Assembly (NCBI GenBank): GCA_003485015.1
Contig: DNCN01000137.1
Span: 1 to 8,068, forward strand
DNA length: 8,068 bases
Reading direction: 5' to 3'
From: a bacterium
GTDB taxonomy: Bacteria > UBA9089
Each line of letters begins with the position of its first letter. The first letter of the stretch is position 1. A program made the position numbers and the translations under genes. The notes below the pieces were generated by a model, which was not told the DNA's origin, ran no database searches, and saw only the letters and a program-made list of their open reading frames with translations. This document shows positions 5,908 to 8,068 of the stretch, piece by piece.

Positions 5908-7488
5908 GTGGTAAAGAGGGGTCTTGGTGTGGTTATTATTGTTCTTTTGATAACCTTATTAGCCTCTCATGAAGCCCTCTCATGGGTTTCCAAAAGGGAG
6001 ATTGAGCTTGAGCGGGAACTAGCAGCCAAAGATGCGATCATCTTGGAGAAATCTAAAGAGATAGGGGAGTTGAGGCTTATTCTTACCAATGAGCGAACGG
6101 CGTGGCTCAACGAGCGCCATAGCCTAGAGAAGGAGATAGCCAGCCTCAAGAGAGAGAAAGGGGTTCTGACTCGGGAGACCAATAATCTCTCTGCAGATAT
6201 CACTAAGCTACAAGATGAAAACACCACCTTAGGCAGCTTGACTGAATCCCTTAAAGCCAAGAGGGAGACGCTGAAAGAGGAGCTAGTCCAGATCGTCAAA
6301 GAGAGAGATAGTTTGATTACAGCCAATCGTGAGCTTTCGCACAAGGCAGATACTCTGTCTGCAGAAAATCAGAGTCTCAGCCAAACAATCCTGGATCTGA
6401 ATAGAAAGATAGACAAATTAGAAGATGAAGCCCTTAGGCTTTCTGCAGAACTTGAGGCTGTTACCCAGATCAGAGATGGGTTCCATTCTGAAGTCTGCTC
6501 TCTCCAAAAGGAACGAGATGGATTAACTCAGACAAAGATCGATCTTATGTCTCGGGTAGAAGCCCTAGAGAGAAACCTGGAGAGCATGCGGACTGAGAAA
6601 CACAAGGCAGACGAGACTATCAAGGATCAACTTAGGGACTTGACACAGATCCAGCAAGCCCGAAACAAGCTTTCTCTTGAGAATAGTGAACTTCTCAACA
6701 CAAACAAGAGGCTTACTTCAGACCTGGATGCAACTTTAGCTGCGAATAAGAGTCTAAAGGAGGCGATGGCCAACTTGCAAAAGGCTTATGAGAACCTCTC
6801 TCTGGAGAAAGTTGAGCTGAGCAAAAATGTTGATACTTTCAGGAAAGATCTTCAGTCCCTGAATTTTGAGCGGGAGAGGCTCGTCCACTCCCTGGCAGCA
6901 AAAGGAGAGGAGATAGCTGAGATTACCAGGAGGAAGAATGAGATAGAGCTCTCTGGTATTGATTTAGAGATAAAACTTGGGGAGACGAAGGATAAGATAA
7001 AGAGTCTTGAGAGAGATAAGGCCCAACTTACTAAAGACCTTTCAATAGCAAAAGAGGAAAACGAGAAACTTCTCAAGAACTACCGTGAGTATGTAGAGAA
7101 AACGGGAGTTTCTATTGAGATGAAGGGCGTTAGAGAAGGAAAGGTTATTGGCCAAATCTCTTTTGCTTCAGGAGGTGTTAGTTTTGGACCAGAGGGGGTG
7201 GCTGCCCTGAATCAAGTTGCCCAGATACTGAAGGAGAATCCAGAGAGAGCTGTTCTTATTGAGGGACATACCGATAATGTTCCTGCTCGCAGTCGGGAAT
7301 TCCCTTCAAATTGGGAGATCTCTGTGGCCAGAGCAGTAAAGGTACTCAGATACCTGAATGAAGTGTTGGGTATTGCCCCGGAACGGATGAGAGCTACTGG
7401 CTATGGAGAACATGCCCCTCTCTATTCCAATGCCACTAGTGAAGGCCGGGCCGGTAATAGGCGGGTAGAGATCCTTCTTCTACCCTAA
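5908..7488 (+). CDS. long coiled-coil envelope protein with C-terminal OmpA/MotB-type peptidoglycan-binding domain
   Basis: A 526-residue protein in three parts. Residues 1-25 have two basic residues, then a hydrophobic run (about 6-19, GLGVVIIVLLITLLAS), a Sec signal or uncleaved membrane anchor; there is no lipobox Cys. Residues about 28-395 are a nearly continuous Glu/Lys/Leu heptad coiled coil, probably dimeric and long enough to bridge much of the periplasm. Residues about 411-526 are an OmpA-family domain: IEGHTDN at 451-457 with D456, and R475 in ISVARAV, matching the diaminopimelate-binding Asp and Arg of OmpA, then EGRAGNRRVEILLLP. The FPSNWE insertion is typical of MotB-like members, but no motA lies nearby. 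The likely role is tethering the cell wall to a membrane. It has its own promoter and is followed by a terminator. Confidence 0.88.
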   Translation: MVKRGLGVVIIVLLITLLASHEALSWVSKREIELERELAAKDAIILEKSKEIGELRLILTNERTAWLNERHSLEKEIASLKREKGVLTRETNNLSADITKLQDENTTLGSLTESLKAKRETLKEELVQIVKERDSLITANRELSHKADTLSAENQSLSQTILDLNRKIDKLEDEALRLSAELEAVTQIRDGFHSEVCSLQKERDGLTQTKIDLMSRVEALERNLESMRTEKHKADETIKDQLRDLTQIQQARNKLSLENSELLNTNKRLTSDLDATLAANKSLKEAMANLQKAYENLSLEKVELSKNVDTFRKDLQSLNFERERLVHSLAAKGEEIAEITRRKNEIELSGIDLEIKLGETKDKIKSLERDKAQLTKDLSIAKEENEKLLKNYREYVEKTGVSIEMKGVREGKVIGQISFASGGVSFGPEGVAALNQVAQILKENPERAVLIEGHTDNVPARSREFPSNWEISVARAVKVLRYLNEVLGIAPERMRATGYGEHAPLYSNATSEGRAGNRRVEILLLP

Positions 7489-7558
7489 GGTTTTGTCAGG
7501 ACCGTAGGGCTAAGATTCATCCAAGATAAAGACAGATCTTTATTTATTAGGAGGAAAA

Positions 7559-7590
7559 GGGGAGCCGGGTAACTCCGGTTCCCTTTTTAT
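7559..7590 (+). terminator. intrinsic terminator after the OmpA-domain gene
   Basis: A 9-pair stem GGGAGCCGG (7560-7568) with CCGGTTCCC (7575-7583), one G-T wobble and a 6-base loop, is followed at once by TTTTTATT. An AAAA run precedes the stem, so it may also act weakly on the other strand. It separates the envelope gene from the RodZ-like gene. Confidence 0.88.
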
Positions 7591-7632
7591 TAATATCTTG
7601 AACTCCTAAGATTTAGATTCTTTTTTAAAAGC

Positions 7633-7640
7633 AAGGTGAT
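7633..7640 (+). promoter_or_regulatory. ribosome binding site choosing the RodZ-like start
   Basis: AAGGTGAT matches the extended anti-Shine-Dalgarno and sits 4 bases before the ATG at 7645. The other in-frame ATG at 7639 overlaps this site, so 7645 is preferred. Confidence 0.6.
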
Positions 7641-7644
7641 GGAC

Positions 7645-8068
7645 ATGGATACCCTGGGGGCTCTTCTAAGGGGAAGAAGAGAGACCAAGAAATTCACCCT
7701 GGAATATGTCGCGGAAAAGACAAAGATTAGCTCGAAATATTTAAAGGCACTGGAAGAAGATGACACAAGTGTTTTCCCCGGAGAAGTTTACCAAAAAGGA
7801 TTTTTACGTATTTATGCTCAATTTTTGGGTCTTGATCCCGAAAAATTGCTCTTGCAATATAAAGAGAGCAAGTTAACAAAGAATCTTGCCGAGTCTCGCG
7901 ATCGAAGAGAAAATAGAGATGAGAAAAGATACTTCAGATTCTTTGAGAAGGCGGAAGGATGGAAGGAGCTGATTTTAGAATGGCTTAAAAAGATAGCAAG
8001 ATCCTGGATTTTCTATCTAATTCTAATAGCTGTCATTCTCTTTCTTCTCGTTCGATGGTTCTTTTTCT
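7645..8068 (+). CDS. RodZ-like helix-turn-helix membrane protein, 5' part (3' end outside window)
   Basis: The frame stays open to the window edge, giving 141 residues. Residues 1-72 are a RodZ/HTH_25-type Xre-like helix-turn-helix: LGALLRGRRE...TLEYVAEKTKISSKYLKALEE, then the family hallmark FPGEVYQKGFLRIYAQFLGLDPEKL (44-68). A charged, Arg/Glu-rich linker (73-118) leads to one transmembrane helix at about 121-136 (WIFYLILIAVILFLLV). RodZ proteins hold the HTH in the cytoplasm, bind MreB and project a C-terminal domain into the periplasm to steer elongation; here that domain lies beyond the window. It follows a terminator, so it needs its own promoter, which I cannot place with confidence in 7591-7632. 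A membrane-bound HTH regulator of another kind is possible. Confidence 0.8.
   Translation, partial: MDTLGALLRGRRETKKFTLEYVAEKTKISSKYLKALEEDDTSVFPGEVYQKGFLRIYAQFLGLDPEKLLLQYKESKLTKNLAESRDRRENRDEKRYFRFFEKAEGWKELILEWLKKIARSWIFYLILIAVILFLLVRWFFF

Noticed and set aside
7496..7520. GTCAGGACCG, slightly like the SRP RNA apical motif
   Set aside because: The GGAAG/GCAGC partner sequence and the surrounding hairpin are absent.
7591..7632. Promoter for the RodZ-like gene (TTGAAC followed 17 bases later by TTTTTT)
   Set aside because: The -35 is partial and the -10 does not resemble TATAAT closely enough.

Overview
The window looks like chromosomal DNA of a Gram-negative (diderm) bacterium. The evidence is a secreted or membrane-anchored coiled-coil protein ending in an OmpA/MotB-type peptidoglycan-binding domain. 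Arg is often AGA/AGG and Ile often ATA, and the coding strand is purine-rich, a pattern common in thermophilic or deep-branching lineages. I cannot name the phylum from sequence alone. All eight recognised genes are on the + strand.

Region 1 (1-4540) is a biosynthetic block: the 3' part of leuA, then leuC and leuD joined by ATGA stop/start overlaps, then a leuB-type dehydrogenase and asd. LeuA makes 2-isopropylmalate, LeuCD isomerises it and LeuB oxidises and decarboxylates it toward leucine. Asd makes aspartate semialdehyde for lysine/diaminopimelate, threonine and methionine. The LeuB nucleotide pocket carries the Lys-Tyr pair known from NADP-dependent isocitrate dehydrogenase.

Region 2 (4601-5083) is a small parvulin-type peptidyl-prolyl isomerase with no signal peptide, presumably cytoplasmic.

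Region 3 (5084-5907) is about 820 bases with no convincing gene, visibly AT-richer than its flanks and dense in structure. It holds a 14-base perfect palindrome, four same-direction near-consensus DnaA boxes within 44 bases, a nested set of perfect inverted repeats with competing pairings and a T-run, a near-perfect sigma70 promoter, and a long leader with two inverted repeats ahead of a full Shine-Dalgarno. A replication origin or DnaA-controlled locus, plus a structured RNA or attenuator, are the candidate explanations. This is the most interesting part of the window.

Region 4 (5908-8068) is an envelope module: the 526-residue coiled-coil/OmpA-domain protein, an intrinsic terminator, and the 5' part of a RodZ-like gene (cytoplasmic HTH plus transmembrane helix) that runs off the window.
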